From assembly GCA_903863035.1 (NCBI GenBank), contig CAIPAT010000464.1, positions 1 through 64,000 of the forward strand: a stretch of DNA of 64,000 nt, written 5' to 3'. The translations under genes were made by a program, and so were the position numbers. Positions 26,710-36,439 of this stretch are shown one piece after another. This DNA is from an uncultured Lentisphaeria bacterium. Its GTDB lineage: Bacteria > Verrucomicrobiota > Lentisphaeria > Victivallales > Victivallaceae. Below the pieces are notes generated by a model, which saw only the letters and a list, made by a program, of their open reading frames with translations, searched no databases and was not told where the DNA came from. Every line of letters starts with the position of its first letter. The first letter of the stretch is position 1.

Positions 26710-27426
26710 TTAAGGAGTAAATATGCCGTAGCCCTTGGTTGCGGCTTGAGTAAATCCCATATCTCGAATTACGTTCCGGTCCTGTCCGCCAGCATGTCCA
26801 TCGACAAACAACATATTTGCCGATGCGCCATGTCTGAGATGAACTAACGTTTGATTACTGTTATAACCGATCAAACCATATTGGTATTTATCAAGTGTGT
26901 TGCCGCTAATGAGTAATATTGAATCCATGGCGATAAAATATTTCGCGGGAGATGGCACACTTTTCCCGCGTACCTGGCTGAGGACGAGATATTCATATTT
27001 TTCGACTGTAACGAGAATTGCTGGTCGATAGACTACCGGCACGGCGCTATTTCTGATTACGCCGTATGTGGCGTTTACTTCCTGTCCGCTGGGTATATTC
27101 TTGCCATAGGTGAACGGGGTTTCGGACGGACATACAAAGACGTTAAGCTTGTTTAAATAACCGCTCTTCTGGAGAACAAGCAGAGCCTGGATCGAGCCTC
27201 CGACTGCGCCTTGAGTATTGATGGCCATCCGTCCGCCCCAGTCTATGCTGTAACTATTGAAGCTTAATCCGATCTGCTTCAGATTGTTTGTGCAAGTAGC
27301 GCCTTTAGCTTTTGCCCGTGCGCTGTTCAGTGCCGGCAGCAGCATTGAGGCCAAAATCGCTATGATTGCGATCACCACGAGGAGTTCAATGAGTGTAAAA
27401 TTACTTTTCCCGCAGCATTTTTTCAT
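26710..27426 (-). CDS. Pseudopilin (H-x9-DG family)
   Basis: The 238-residue product starts [16 protein letters not shown], giving a nine-residue leader before the F-T-L-I-E mature start. The hydrophobic helix is nearly identical to those of the other three pseudopilins. The C-terminal motif is [12 protein letters not shown]. It is located 28 bp after the FCD-type GntR gene and before two secreted proteins. AAGGAA precedes the ATG. It repeats the regulator-pseudopilin-secreted protein order seen at 16-18 kb and 53-58 kb. Confidence 0.93.
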   Translation of the reverse strand: MKKCCGKSNFTLIELLVVIAIIAILASMLLPALNSARAKAKGATCTNNLKQIGLSFNSYSIDWGGRMAINTQGAVGGSIQALLVLQKSGYLNKLNVFVCPSETPFTYGKNIPSGQEVNATYGVIRNSAVPVVYRPAILVTVEKYEYLVLSQVRGKSVPSPAKYFIAMDSILLISGNTLDKYQYGLIGYNSNQTLVHLRHGASANMLFVDGHAGGQDRNVIRDMGFTQAATKGYGIFTP

Positions 27427-27454
27427 TTTGCAATTCCTTCTTTAAGTTTGTATT

Positions 27455-28174
27455 TTAATGCGTTTGCTGTTCTCTCTTGGCATGCGGTGAAATTCCCTTC
27501 AACGCCATATATGAACCGGCAATATGCGCCCGCAATAATTCCTGCGCCGCTTTTTCCCAGCCAAGATCCAGGGCCAGCAGGATTGCTTTGTGCTGATTGA
27601 TCACATAGTGATAATTGTCATCATTTTGAGTAGAATCTTCATTATTCTCCTGCTGCAATGAACGGAACGCATAATGATGCAGCTGCTGATTCCACATCGC
27701 AGCCAGCTTAATAATACGCGGACAGTGAGTGCCGACAACAATGGCATGATGAAATTCCGCATCCAGTTCCGACTTCAGGTAATCGCATTGACCTTCAGGA
27801 ATTTCATGTTTGCTGATCTTCGCCAATAGTTTTTCAGATTTGCGGATATTGTCATCAAGATGAGCTAAATCTTCCTGGTCAGCCGATTTGATAAATTGCG
27901 GCACGCTGGCAACCTCGACACTTTCACGCAAAATAGTAAGTTCCTCAATCTCAATTGCCGTATACTGTTTGAGAAAGCAGCCGCGGTAAGGAATTGTCTC
28001 CAGCCAGCCTTCGCGTTCCAGCTGACGCAATGCTTCGCGTACCGGGGTGGCGCTAATCCCGATTTCCTCCGCCAGTTTTTCCTCCTTCATCGACGTCCCG
28101 GGCGGACAGTTCTCCTGAAGAATCTTATTCAATATCCAATCATATGCTTTGGTATGAAGCGTTTCTTTCATCAT
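27455..28174 (-). CDS. FadR/FCD-type GntR regulator
   Basis: The 239-residue protein has a GntR winged helix (residues 5-70, with EEKLAEEIGISATPVREALRQLEREGWLE) and an all-helical FCD ligand domain from about 78 to 225. Possible metal ligands of the FCD pocket are D138, H142, H195 and H217. Ligands in this group are usually small organic acids such as sugar acids. GGAG precedes the ATG. It is the first gene of a leftward operon and diverges from a GH13 gene; an 18-bp inverted repeat in the shared region is the likely operator. A possible effector is an uronic or aldonic acid. Confidence 0.92.
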   Translation of the reverse strand: MMKETLHTKAYDWILNKILQENCPPGTSMKEEKLAEEIGISATPVREALRQLEREGWLETIPYRGCFLKQYTAIEIEELTILRESVEVASVPQFIKSADQEDLAHLDDNIRKSEKLLAKISKHEIPEGQCDYLKSELDAEFHHAIVVGTHCPRIIKLAAMWNQQLHHYAFRSLQQENNEDSTQNDDNYHYVINQHKAILLALDLGWEKAAQELLRAHIAGSYMALKGISPHAKREQQTH

Positions 28175-28203
28175 CAGGCTCCAGTAAGTAATTGTATAAT
28201 CAC

Positions 28204-28353
28204 ATTATAATTCTAACCCTGACAAAAGTCAATAACAAAAAATTAAAATCTATAGAATTATTGAATTAGTTTAAGATTATCTTGTAATAAATGGCTAATT
28301 ATTCAATAATTCTATAGAATATTATTGACAAGTTGTTTCTCTCAGAGTATAAT
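28204..28353. promoter_or_regulatory. Divergent promoters with 18-bp inverted repeat operators
   Basis: Rightward: TTGACA (28325-28330), 17 bp, TATAAT (28348-28353), a perfect consensus. Leftward: TTGACT (28227-28232), 17 bp, TATAAT (28204-28209). Between them TCTATAGAATTATTGAAT (28249-28266) recurs as an exact inverted copy at 28301-28318. The second copy ends 6 bp upstream of the rightward -35 and the first lies 16 bp upstream of the leftward -35. The FCD-type regulator encoded next to it is the natural candidate protein. Confidence 0.8.
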
Positions 28354-28436
28354 TAATTCAGATGATCGCATCATTATATATCACGATGATGCCTTGTCAT
28401 TAGTCATAATAAAATTAATATTATCCAGGAACAAAA

Positions 28437-31400
28437 ATGCAGACTATTAATTCTGATCCGCAGATTGTGGCGGTTTCGCCACTAGTCTTTTGCAATTCTC
28501 AGGTAGAACTTACTTTCTCTTCCGGCCTTTGGACCGGCTTGCGTTTCTGCAACGGCAGTGACAAAAACCTCATTACTGCTGTCGCCGCCTCTCAGTTCCT
28601 CTTGAAGATCAGATCAGAGATGAATCCAGAAACTGTTACCAACTTTGGCATGCCAGGAGTGCAGTCGCGACAGCGTGACATCAGCATCGGCGGCGAATTT
28701 CCGCTCGACGGCAACCCACCGCTGTTTATTTTGTCAAGAGCGATGACGGTTTCCGGAGGACAGCGTTTGGAACTTGATTTTGCCGTCAGCGATTACACTT
28801 TCACAGTGTCATACATGTTATCGGACCGAACAAAGGAAATCAATATTGAAATTTCTCTTAAGTATCATGGCGCTAAAGAAATCTATCTTTATGAATTTGC
28901 TTATAATCTGCCATTTTTCCGAATCGGGCAGCCTGACGAGGAAAATCTCCTGGAAATCTATGACGTTCGCAACAACAGCGTCAACTTAAGGCGTCAGCTT
29001 GGCTCTCCCGTCCGCGACCTGTTGGATGGCCGCATTCCCGGCAGAGAGCACCGGTTGACAGCCATGGATAACGACTTACACCATGAAGTCTCATTTCTAT
29101 TGCACCACACCGACCGGCGAGAGGCATTATTCGGATGGGGATATTCTCCAGATTATGAGGCATTGTGCTACAGTTACGAGGAACGAACAGACTCGCTGAG
29201 TTTCGCACCGCACTGGTGGGCATGTTCACGGTTGAATAAAGGTACTGTCATTCGCTGCCGCCGGTTCATCCTTGCTCATTTTACTGGCGAATGGGATTCT
29301 ATGCTGGAACAAGTAGACACACTTAAACGCCGGCATGACTGGCAGGCTCCGGAAGTCCCTGATTATCTGCACGGCACGATGATTTACCAGATACATGGTT
29401 TTATCGCAGATGGCGGCGGTTTCACCGGCTGGCGGAAAAAACTGCCTGAATTGCAAAAACTTGGGGTCGGGATCATCTATCTGCCCCCGCTGGCATCGCC
29501 TGAGGCTTATCTCAATTACCAGCCGGATGACGTTGCAGCATGTTACGGCAATGAGCGGGAATTCCAGGATTTCGTCGCGACTGCCCATCAATTGGGGATC
29601 AGAGTAATTGTGGACATGATCGCCCACCATCTGTTCCGGCAAAGTCCGGCGGCGCAACTTCCGCAATTTATCCGTTGCGACGAACTCGGTAATCCGCTGT
29701 CGTATTCTATAGGATCGGTTCTGACGGAAACCCGCAATGGCCGATACCGTCAGTTTTATCTTGATTGCTGTCGTAATCTGGTGGAGAAGTTCGACATCGA
29801 CGGCTTCCGTTTTGATGTTGCCGGTTTTCAACTGCCCAACTGGGACAGACAGAATACCGCATATGAGCGTCCGGGGATGGGGATCCTTGGTCAAACGGAA
29901 CTATTGCGGACTCTTAAAAAAGAGCTTGATCCAATCAAGCCTTTAATTTATCTGGAAGAAGGAATGGGCATCAATGGCTTTCGCTATGTAACCCATGGTT
30001 TTATCCATTATCTGAAAATGCTCAAAAGCATGACTCCGGAGAATACAGATAAACTTGCGGAATTAGTCAGGCGTTTGTGTTTCATGTTAGCCGATAAAAT
30101 CCTTAAGGAACGTCCAGGTGTCGTTACTATGTATCATACCAAAATCCACGATACCGCCTTATTGCAATCGTTCGGCCTCGCCATCAGAGGCGTTGATCTT
30201 GCCTGGACTTATCTGATATTCACCATCGACGGAGTCCCTTTCATTACCCAGGGGATGGAGCGAGGTTACCGGGCTGAAATTGAAAAACTCGCCTTCGTTA
30301 AACGTGAATATCCCGAATTCCGCTATGGGAAAATGGATTTTTCACGAATCCATTGCGATAATCCTTTTGTTTTCAGTTTTATCCGTCGCCATAAAAATGC
30401 CGTATCCGTAGTTGCAATTAATTTTTCATCCGTACCGCAGCACGGCTGTCTGATGCTGGATTTTCCATATGTCCATGTTGACGAACTATTCAGTTCACAT
30501 GGCAATCTCCATGTGCCTCAACAGCAGGCGATTGATATGTACTTAGTTCCGTATGGTTGCAGCATTCTGAAACTCGATGGCGAAATCCCTAAGAAATCCG
30601 CTCCAGTCAAGCAATTGTCAGTCCTTGCGCCTTTTCTCCAATTGACGGTTTCACCGTCCACCGGCTTGCTGAAATCCGATTCTGCTCCCGTTCAAAATCA
30701 TATCACTATAGAACAACTGCCGTTACCGTTGATTGCCGGTCCGGACGGGCAGGGGCAACTCGACGAAGGCAGCTTTTCCGGATCTGATACAGGAACTGTA
30801 ATGATGGCGTCACATCGTTTTGAAAGTACAGAGTGGACAACACTGGAATATTGTGACGACCACTGGGAAAAGGTGTTTGTTCCATCGACCAGATTACCGT
30901 ACTGGTATATCGGGAAATCCTATTCCGGACACTATATTGAAGACATTTCTCCATACGAACTGCATGCGCTTTGGAGCCGGTCGGTGCGGTTACGGTCTGG
31001 TGTTGCTTATTTTCGCAAAACTTTCGACTGTCCGGAACGGCCAGCCGTCGCTAATATCAGCCTTATTGCTCCGGCGACTTACGACTTTGATCTGGCAGTA
31101 GCCAATGGCGGCGTCGATAACCAGATGATTAACGCGACCAATCACTGTGAAATATGGATCAACGGGCAGCGTATAACCGTAGAAAGTAGCGAATGGGATT
31201 TCTCGCCAGTCGCCATTGGCCAACTGTTGCGTTCCGGTCGGAATGTAATTGCCATAGCAACAAACCGGGGCAACGGCGGACACGGGATCATTGCCGCAAT
31301 TGAGTTGGAATACGCTGGCGGACAACATGAAATAATCGAATCGGACGCATCCTGGCTATGCCACCCTGGAATTGTCATGACACCTTGCAGCAAGCCGGTA

Positions 31401-31886
31401 TTTGATGCAGTCAATCAGGAATTCGTTTTTACTCTATCCTCTCCGGATCAGGATAAAATGCCAAAACAAAATTGTCGCTGCCGTTACGAAAATCTACCCG
31501 ATGGCAGTTTAGCCGTGACGATTACACGAGACCGGACTGCATTTGCCAGTTTACTGCATTGGAGCATCGCGTTTGAGCAAATGACTGATTGTCGTTTGAC
31601 TATGCCAGGGGTGGAATTGACAGAAAAAATTGATGAATGCGGAGAATTGCGAAATAGTTATTCCGGCGCTCGCTGGCCAATATTCCGCACTGATGAATTT
31701 TCCCCTGCCGGAGATTTTAGCATCGAGCTGACAGGAAAACAACATCGTATCAAGATTATATCATCAACTCCAGGTCAGGTTGGAATCGTCGGCACTGAAG
31801 GGAAAATAGCCCGGATCAGTCTGCTGTCTCATCTAGATTCTATTCGATTGGTGGTTTCGTCCGGGCGCAACGTTGATTTGCATTAA
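28437..31886 (+). CDS. Large multi-domain GH13 glycosidase
   Basis: The 1149-residue protein has no signal peptide. Residues 1-300 are a beta-rich N-terminal domain. Residues 309-680 are a GH13 alpha-amylase-type barrel: IVDMIAHH (391-398), GFRFD with nucleophile Asp460, YLEEG with the acid Glu507 or Glu508, and IHD with Asp572. Residues about 820-1000 contain a galactose-binding-like sandwich (LLRSGRNVIAIATNRGNGGHG), as in GH2 N-terminal domains. The C-terminal 150 residues are again beta-rich. It likely acts on alpha-glucosidic bonds of an imported oligosaccharide. It is under a strong promoter divergent from the FCD-type regulator. The exact specificity cannot be inferred. Confidence 0.85.
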   Translation: MQTINSDPQIVAVSPLVFCNSQVELTFSSGLWTGLRFCNGSDKNLITAVAASQFLLKIRSEMNPETVTNFGMPGVQSRQRDISIGGEFPLDGNPPLFILSRAMTVSGGQRLELDFAVSDYTFTVSYMLSDRTKEINIEISLKYHGAKEIYLYEFAYNLPFFRIGQPDEENLLEIYDVRNNSVNLRRQLGSPVRDLLDGRIPGREHRLTAMDNDLHHEVSFLLHHTDRREALFGWGYSPDYEALCYSYEERTDSLSFAPHWWACSRLNKGTVIRCRRFILAHFTGEWDSMLEQVDTLKRRHDWQAPEVPDYLHGTMIYQIHGFIADGGGFTGWRKKLPELQKLGVGIIYLPPLASPEAYLNYQPDDVAACYGNEREFQDFVATAHQLGIRVIVDMIAHHLFRQSPAAQLPQFIRCDELGNPLSYSIGSVLTETRNGRYRQFYLDCCRNLVEKFDIDGFRFDVAGFQLPNWDRQNTAYERPGMGILGQTELLRTLKKELDPIKPLIYLEEGMGINGFRYVTHGFIHYLKMLKSMTPENTDKLAELVRRLCFMLADKILKERPGVVTMYHTKIHDTALLQSFGLAIRGVDLAWTYLIFTIDGVPFITQGMERGYRAEIEKLAFVKREYPEFRYGKMDFSRIHCDNPFVFSFIRRHKNAVSVVAINFSSVPQHGCLMLDFPYVHVDELFSSHGNLHVPQQQAIDMYLVPYGCSILKLDGEIPKKSAPVKQLSVLAPFLQLTVSPSTGLLKSDSAPVQNHITIEQLPLPLIAGPDGQGQLDEGSFSGSDTGTVMMASHRFESTEWTTLEYCDDHWEKVFVPSTRLPYWYIGKSYSGHYIEDISPYELHALWSRSVRLRSGVAYFRKTFDCPERPAVANISLIAPATYDFDLAVANGGVDNQMINATNHCEIWINGQRITVESSEWDFSPVAIGQLLRSGRNVIAIATNRGNGGHGIIAAIELEYAGGQHEIIESDASWLCHPGIVMTPCSKPVFDAVNQEFVFTLSSPDQDKMPKQNCRCRYENLPDGSLAVTITRDRTAFASLLHWSIAFEQMTDCRLTMPGVELTEKIDECGELRNSYSGARWPIFRTDEFSPAGDFSIELTGKQHRIKIISSTPGQVGIVGTEGKIARISLLSHLDSIRLVVSSGRNVDLH

Positions 31887-31965
31887 GCAGCAGAAGTTAT
31901 GCTGGTTAAGGGAATATTTATTTCTACGATATGGATTAGGTCTGCTGTAAAAGCGCATGGCGTTC

Positions 31966-31993
31966 TTGAAAAAAAAGCAATCAGGGATATAAT
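31966..31993 (+). promoter_or_regulatory. Promoter of tatA-tatC
   Basis: TTGAAA (31966-31971) and TATAAT (31988-31993) are separated by 16 bp and lie 45 bp before the tatA start. Confidence 0.65.
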
Positions 31994-32037
31994 CTATACA
32001 TATTGATGCAAACTATTAATTTATGGAGATTATTAAA

Positions 32038-32247
32038 ATGTTTATGCCAGGCGCGCAGGAATGGTTTTTAATTATTCTATTTGTTCTTCTGTTTTTCGGC
32101 GCTAAACGGATACCGGAAATCGCCCGCGCTCTTGGCAAGGCGACCAGAGAATTCAAAAAAGCTAAAGATGACATGACTGACGAAATTCAAAAAGAAGATG
32201 AAAAGAATTTGACAAAAGATCAGGACGCGGATAAAAATAAAAAATGA
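32038..32247 (+). CDS. tatA: Sec-independent translocase protein TatA
   Basis: The 69-residue protein has one N-terminal membrane helix (WFLIILFVLLFFG), the conserved FFGAKRIPEIARALGKATREF hinge and amphipathic helix, and an acidic-basic soluble tail. TatA forms the protein-conducting oligomer of the twin-arginine system. ATG 32038 is favoured over ATG 32023 because GGAG lies 9-12 bases before it. The stop codon overlaps the start of tatC by ATGA, so they are coupled. No separate tatB is next to them, which suits a minimal TatAC system. Confidence 0.93.
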   Translation: MFMPGAQEWFLIILFVLLFFGAKRIPEIARALGKATREFKKAKDDMTDEIQKEDEKNLTKDQDADKNKK

Positions 32248-33107
32248 AATCCCCTTTTACCGGGAAATTGCTGGATAAAACATTTTTAGAGCATCTTGAG
32301 GATCTGCGGAAAATATTAATCCGGATCATTATATGCCTGGCGGTGCTCTTTCCGCTTGCTATGTATTTTGCCTCCGGTCTGATCAAATTTCTGGTGCTTT
32401 CATCCTGTCCGGCGGGCCTGGTATTAAATTACTTTTCGCCGCTGGAGCCGGTCTGGGTCGAAATCAAAACCGCGATGGCGGTATCCATTTTCATTGCATT
32501 CCCCTACATCGCGTTTGAAGTCTGGAGATTTGTTGCGCCGGGCCTGTACAAGCATGAAAAAAACTTTGTGCTGCGGCTGGTTTTCGTAAGCTGGATGTTG
32601 TTTATCGTCGGAGTGTTGTTTTGCTTCCGTTTCATTTTGCCGCTGGTTATGCAATTTTCCATGAGTATGGCGAGTGAGTACCTGCGTCCGATCATAGGGT
32701 TGCAAAGTTTTATCAGTTTGCTCGCGCTGCTGCTGCTCGGCTTCGGCTTGATGTTTCAGTTTCCCATCGCAATCTTCCTGCTGGTAAAAACCGGTCTGGT
32801 CAGGTTGGAGACGTTCAAAAAACAGCGTTTTGTAATGATAATAATCATTCTGTTTCTTGCTGCGGTAATTACGCCGACCCCTGACATGCTGACCCAGTTG
32901 ATCATGGCCGTGCCGACTTACATCCTTTTTGAATTGAGCTTGCTGATCACCGGCTGGACGGTTAAAGAACCGGTATTGCCGGACGAGGCTGAAGATGATG
33001 ACGAGCCGCCGGCTGAACCAGACGAAGACAGCATCGTCAATCCGCTGGTCCGCCATCCGCGCAATAAGCTGAAACAGCGCCGGATACGCTCATTTTCCAA
33101 ACGATAA
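32244..33107 (+). CDS. tatC: Sec-independent translocase protein TatC
   Basis: The 287-residue protein has six membrane helices and the TatC signatures: FLEHLEDLRKILIR at about 15-28 (signal recognition site) and FIAFPYIAFEVWRFVAPGLYKHEK at about 86-109, plus a conserved Glu (MSMASEYLRPIIGL region). TatC recognises the twin-arginine signal. The C-terminal 50 residues are a charged, Asp/Glu and Arg-rich extension (EAEDDDEPPAEPDEDS) not usual for the family. The gene overlaps tatA by 4 bp. Confidence 0.95.
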   Translation: MKSPFTGKLLDKTFLEHLEDLRKILIRIIICLAVLFPLAMYFASGLIKFLVLSSCPAGLVLNYFSPLEPVWVEIKTAMAVSIFIAFPYIAFEVWRFVAPGLYKHEKNFVLRLVFVSWMLFIVGVLFCFRFILPLVMQFSMSMASEYLRPIIGLQSFISLLALLLLGFGLMFQFPIAIFLLVKTGLVRLETFKKQRFVMIIIILFLAAVITPTPDMLTQLIMAVPTYILFELSLLITGWTVKEPVLPDEAEDDDEPPAEPDEDSIVNPLVRHPRNKLKQRRIRSFSKR

Positions 33108-33132
33108 TAAATAAAAAACTCCAGTTTTAGTG

Positions 33133-33161
33133 TTGCAATTATTTACCCGCGCCATTATAGT
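33133..33161 (+). promoter_or_regulatory. Promoter of sialate O-acetylesterase gene
   Basis: TTGCAA (33133-33138) and TATAGT (33156-33161) are 17 bp apart, 44 bp before the ATG at 33206. Confidence 0.5.
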
Positions 33162-33205
33162 CGTTGTCCGCATTGCCACTTAATATTAAAAAAAGAGGTT
33201 CCGAG

Positions 33206-35377
33206 ATGAGAAAGAACTGGATGATTTTCGCGGGGCTTGCATTGATGTTCGTTATGGCATCAGCGCAGGCGGAAGTAAAAATGCCCAATATCTTCGGCAG
33301 CAATATGGTATTGCAAAGAGAAAAGAATGTTCCGGTATGGGGATGGGCTGCTCCAAACGAAAAAATTACAGTAAAATTCAACGGACAGACCAAAGAGACC
33401 GCCGCGAATGAATCCGGCAAATGGCAGGTGACGCTCGATCCGATGACTGCGGGCGGGCCTTTCAAACTGGAAGTCAGCGGAACCAGCGCTCTGGCGTTCG
33501 ACAACGTTTTGGTCGGTGAAGTCTGGCTCTGTTCCGGACAGTCGAATATGCAGTGGTCGGTTAAAGGGTCACTGGATCCGGAAAAAGAGATCGCGGCAGC
33601 CCAATATCCGGAAATTCGCATAATCCAAATACCCAACGTCATGAACAACCTGCCGCAGGATAATGTCAATGCAGCCTGGAAAATCTGCTCTCCTGAAACA
33701 GTTCCGGGTTTTTCGGCGGCGGCATATTTTTTCGGGCGTGAAATTTATAAATCGCTCAAGATTCCGGTCGGCCTGATCAATTCATCCTGGGGCGGTACAA
33801 GGATTGAGCCATGGACACCCCCGGTCGGTTTTCAATCGGTGCCTGAACTGAAAGGCATCTCCGCCCAGTTGAATTTGAAGAATCCGGCGTCGGAAGCACA
33901 CAAAAAGCTGGCCGGTGAAGCGGCGCAAAAATATGAAGCCTGGCTGGATGTAACGAAAAAATCTATCGCGGCCGATCAATTGCTGAGCGCACCTCCGGTT
34001 TTTCCGCCTGAACTGCTGCCTTATACCAGCAATCAGCAGCCGACCGTGCTTTATAATGCCATGATCAACCCGCTGGTCCCGTTTGCGCTCCGCGGAGCGA
34101 TCTGGTATCAGGGCGAATCTAATCGCGGCGAAGGCATGCTGTATTTCAATAAAATGCAGGCGCTGATCAACGGCTGGCGCACGGTTTTCAATAATAAAGA
34201 TCTGGCATTCTATTTTGTCCAGCTGGCTCCGTATAATTATGGCAATAATCCGCAGGCGCTGCCCGAAATATGCGAAGCTCAGATTGCCGCGCTGTCTATT
34301 CCGAATACCGGCATGGCGGCGACGATGGACATCGGCAATGTCAAGAACATTCATCCAACCAACAAGCAGGAAGTCGGTCGCCGGCTGGCGCTTCAGGCAT
34401 TGAATAAAACTTACGGACAGAAAGATATTGTCTGCGACTCTCCGCTGTTTGACAGTCTGAAACTTGACGGCGGCAAGGCTGTAATTACTTTTAAGAATGC
34501 GGTTGAACTTAAGACGCGTGACGGCAAAACCACTGACTGGTTTGAAATTGCCGGCGAAGACGGTGTTTTCAAAAAAGCTGATGCCGTTATTGCCAGGAAC
34601 ACCGTGATCCTCTCGTCATCCGGAGTCGAAAAACCGCTGGCTGTACGTTTCGCCTGGGATCATACCGCCGAGCCGAATCTGGTGAATGAAGCCGGCTTGC
34701 CGGCGGCGGCCTTCCGTGCCGGTAAACTGCCGGAAACCGGCAAGCTGTTGTCTCTGGTTCCGGAAGCCAAAGACTTTAAACTGGTATATGCGGTCAATCC
34801 GGTCAATCCGCAAATGGCCGGACAGAAAATAGTGTACGCAATTGATAAACGCCGTGAAATTGCCGGTGAAATCAGTCGCGTTGCTTACTATCTTGAGTTG
34901 AGCAAAGCCGACGGCAGCAGTGATTATATCTTTGTCGCGATGGATCCGTTCACTCAGGATATCAACCTGATCGGAGTGCCGGATATTGATTCAAAAGCGA
35001 AATTCCAGCAGAAAATATCCAATCTGATGGTCAAATCGAATGTTGCCGGAATCAAAAACGGTATATTCGCAGAAGGCGGCAATATGGAATTCTGGGGAAC
35101 CAACTATGGTGCGCCGAATGCAGCGAATGTTCCCGGCGCATCTTCTGAAGCTTTCGACTTCGGTGATCAGGTCGCTGATAGCGGCGATTACGGCTCAATG
35201 CAGATTCATAATTACGCGGAAAAACAAACCTTGTTCGCGTTTAATCACTGGGTTGCCGGTCAGAGCGCTGACCTTGGAATCGGCAACGCGCCTGCTGCCA
35301 ACAAGGACTGGACCTTTGCCGCGAATGCCGGCAAATATGCAGGCGGCAAACTGCTGATATTAGTCCAGAACAAATAA
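33206..35377 (+). CDS. Secreted sialate O-acetylesterase-like protein
   Basis: From ATG 33206 the 723-residue protein has a signal peptide (cleavage near ASAQA-EV, residue 22). The N-terminal region IFGSNMVLQREKNVPVWGWA is characteristic of this family. The Ser nucleophile is in SGQSNMQW (Ser113), a WYQGESN motif supplies the second block, and IHPTNKQEVGRRLA contains the catalytic His. It removes O-acetyl groups from sialic acid or other sugars. The last 190 residues, from about 530, form an extra beta-rich domain often fused in PVC relatives. An intrinsic terminator follows the gene, and its own promoter precedes it, so it is monocistronic. Confidence 0.9.
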   Translation: MRKNWMIFAGLALMFVMASAQAEVKMPNIFGSNMVLQREKNVPVWGWAAPNEKITVKFNGQTKETAANESGKWQVTLDPMTAGGPFKLEVSGTSALAFDNVLVGEVWLCSGQSNMQWSVKGSLDPEKEIAAAQYPEIRIIQIPNVMNNLPQDNVNAAWKICSPETVPGFSAAAYFFGREIYKSLKIPVGLINSSWGGTRIEPWTPPVGFQSVPELKGISAQLNLKNPASEAHKKLAGEAAQKYEAWLDVTKKSIAADQLLSAPPVFPPELLPYTSNQQPTVLYNAMINPLVPFALRGAIWYQGESNRGEGMLYFNKMQALINGWRTVFNNKDLAFYFVQLAPYNYGNNPQALPEICEAQIAALSIPNTGMAATMDIGNVKNIHPTNKQEVGRRLALQALNKTYGQKDIVCDSPLFDSLKLDGGKAVITFKNAVELKTRDGKTTDWFEIAGEDGVFKKADAVIARNTVILSSSGVEKPLAVRFAWDHTAEPNLVNEAGLPAAAFRAGKLPETGKLLSLVPEAKDFKLVYAVNPVNPQMAGQKIVYAIDKRREIAGEISRVAYYLELSKADGSSDYIFVAMDPFTQDINLIGVPDIDSKAKFQQKISNLMVKSNVAGIKNGIFAEGGNMEFWGTNYGAPNAANVPGASSEAFDFGDQVADSGDYGSMQIHNYAEKQTLFAFNHWVAGQSADLGIGNAPAANKDWTFAANAGKYAGGKLLILVQNK

Positions 35378-35402
35378 TTAGAATATTTCATAAAACTAAA
35401 AT

Positions 35403-35427
35403 GGCTTCCATCGCGGAAGCCTTTTTT
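35403..35427 (+). terminator. Intrinsic terminator after the esterase gene
   Basis: A 7-bp stem GGCTTCC/GGAAGCC with loop ATCGC is followed by six T residues. It begins 26 bp after the stop codon and is a classical rho-independent terminator. Confidence 0.9.
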
Positions 35428-35451
35428 ATGCTTTGTGCGCCCGACTAACAT

Positions 35452-35496
35452 TATACTCTACACGGCTGAAAATTTAACATAGATTGCGAAGATTTT
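35452..35496. repeat. Solo end of the MITE-like element at 2389-2604
   Basis: These 45 bp match the reverse complement of 2560-2604 with one mismatch. No second terminal repeat is found nearby, so this is a fragment or a solo end. It is immediately followed by the dispersed repeat region. Confidence 0.8.
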
Positions 35497-35521
35497 GATG
35501 GGTTCGTATCACTTGTCGTCG

Positions 35522-36300
35522 TCGGCCCGCCGGACGTGATCCAACGGTCCAGCAGTCGCGGGATTGGTCGCCGGAACGGCGAAATCAATAATGCCGCTGC
35601 GGAGAGCGGCGTTCCCGGGTTTTCCTTCACTCTCCCGCGCCTGCGGGGTTCTTATCCTGCATATCCTGTTCATCCCTGTTAAACCTGGCTATGCCGCGCT
35701 GTGTTTATCCGTACTACTATTCGTCGTCGTCTTTTTTTTAGAAAGATTTTTCATGCAGCCATTACATAAGTTTCTAATTATGAACATGAAAAATGCTCAG
35801 CAATGCAGTGGAAAAATTTCGTCACTTTAGTCGTCAAATTGAAGTTCCGGAGGAGGGATGCAAGGGGGAACCTGACTTCCGCGCAATTGCGCCGTTTGGG
35901 CATATCTTCCGCGTCAGCTTCGCCTTGCAGTATGTTTATACAGCATCGGTTTGCTTTCTTGAATCTACGCCCAAGCCTTCGCATTGACGAAAGTCAGGAG
36001 GAACTGTCCGTCCCGCAGTCACGGGACTGCAAACAAAAAATTGTTTCCCTTGCTCGCCACCGGCGGCCCGCCGGGCGTGATCCAACGGTCCCGCAGTCGC
36101 GGGATTGGTCGCCAAAGGCGAAATGCTTTAAAGCCGCTGCGGAGAGCGGCGTTCCCGGATTTTCCTTCATGCATCTTCATGCACTTCATGGTGAAGCTGT
36201 ATTTGTCTTTACTCCGTGTACTCTGCAGCCTTCCCGCAGTCGCGGGATAAAACTGTATTGTCTTTTTTTCGTGAGTTTTCGTGCTTTTCGTGGTTAAAGT
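35522..36300. repeat. Dispersed repeats with REP-like hairpins
   Basis: No gene is supported between 35378 and 36439. Two related blocks of about 100 bp (35522-35628 and 36061-36170) share CGTGATCCAACGGTCC, GATTGGTCGCC and GCCGCTGCGGAGAGCGGCG. Hairpins TCCCGCAGTCGCGGGA occur at 36089-36104 and 36232-36247, with variants near 35548 and 36011. The string GGTTGCGGCTATGCCGCGC near 36313-36331 also recurs at 38.37 kb in inverted form. Short open frames here overlap repeat units and are not convincing. Confidence 0.7.
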
Positions 36301-36439
36301 GTATTTTTTGGTTGCGGCTATGCCGCGCTAAGCAATTAGTGGACAACATTTTCCCGTTTTTTAAACATCTGCGTCCATCTGCGTCATCTGTGGATAATTC
36401 CGTTCTGTCTTCTGGACTTTCCTGTCTTGGAATCCCAGT

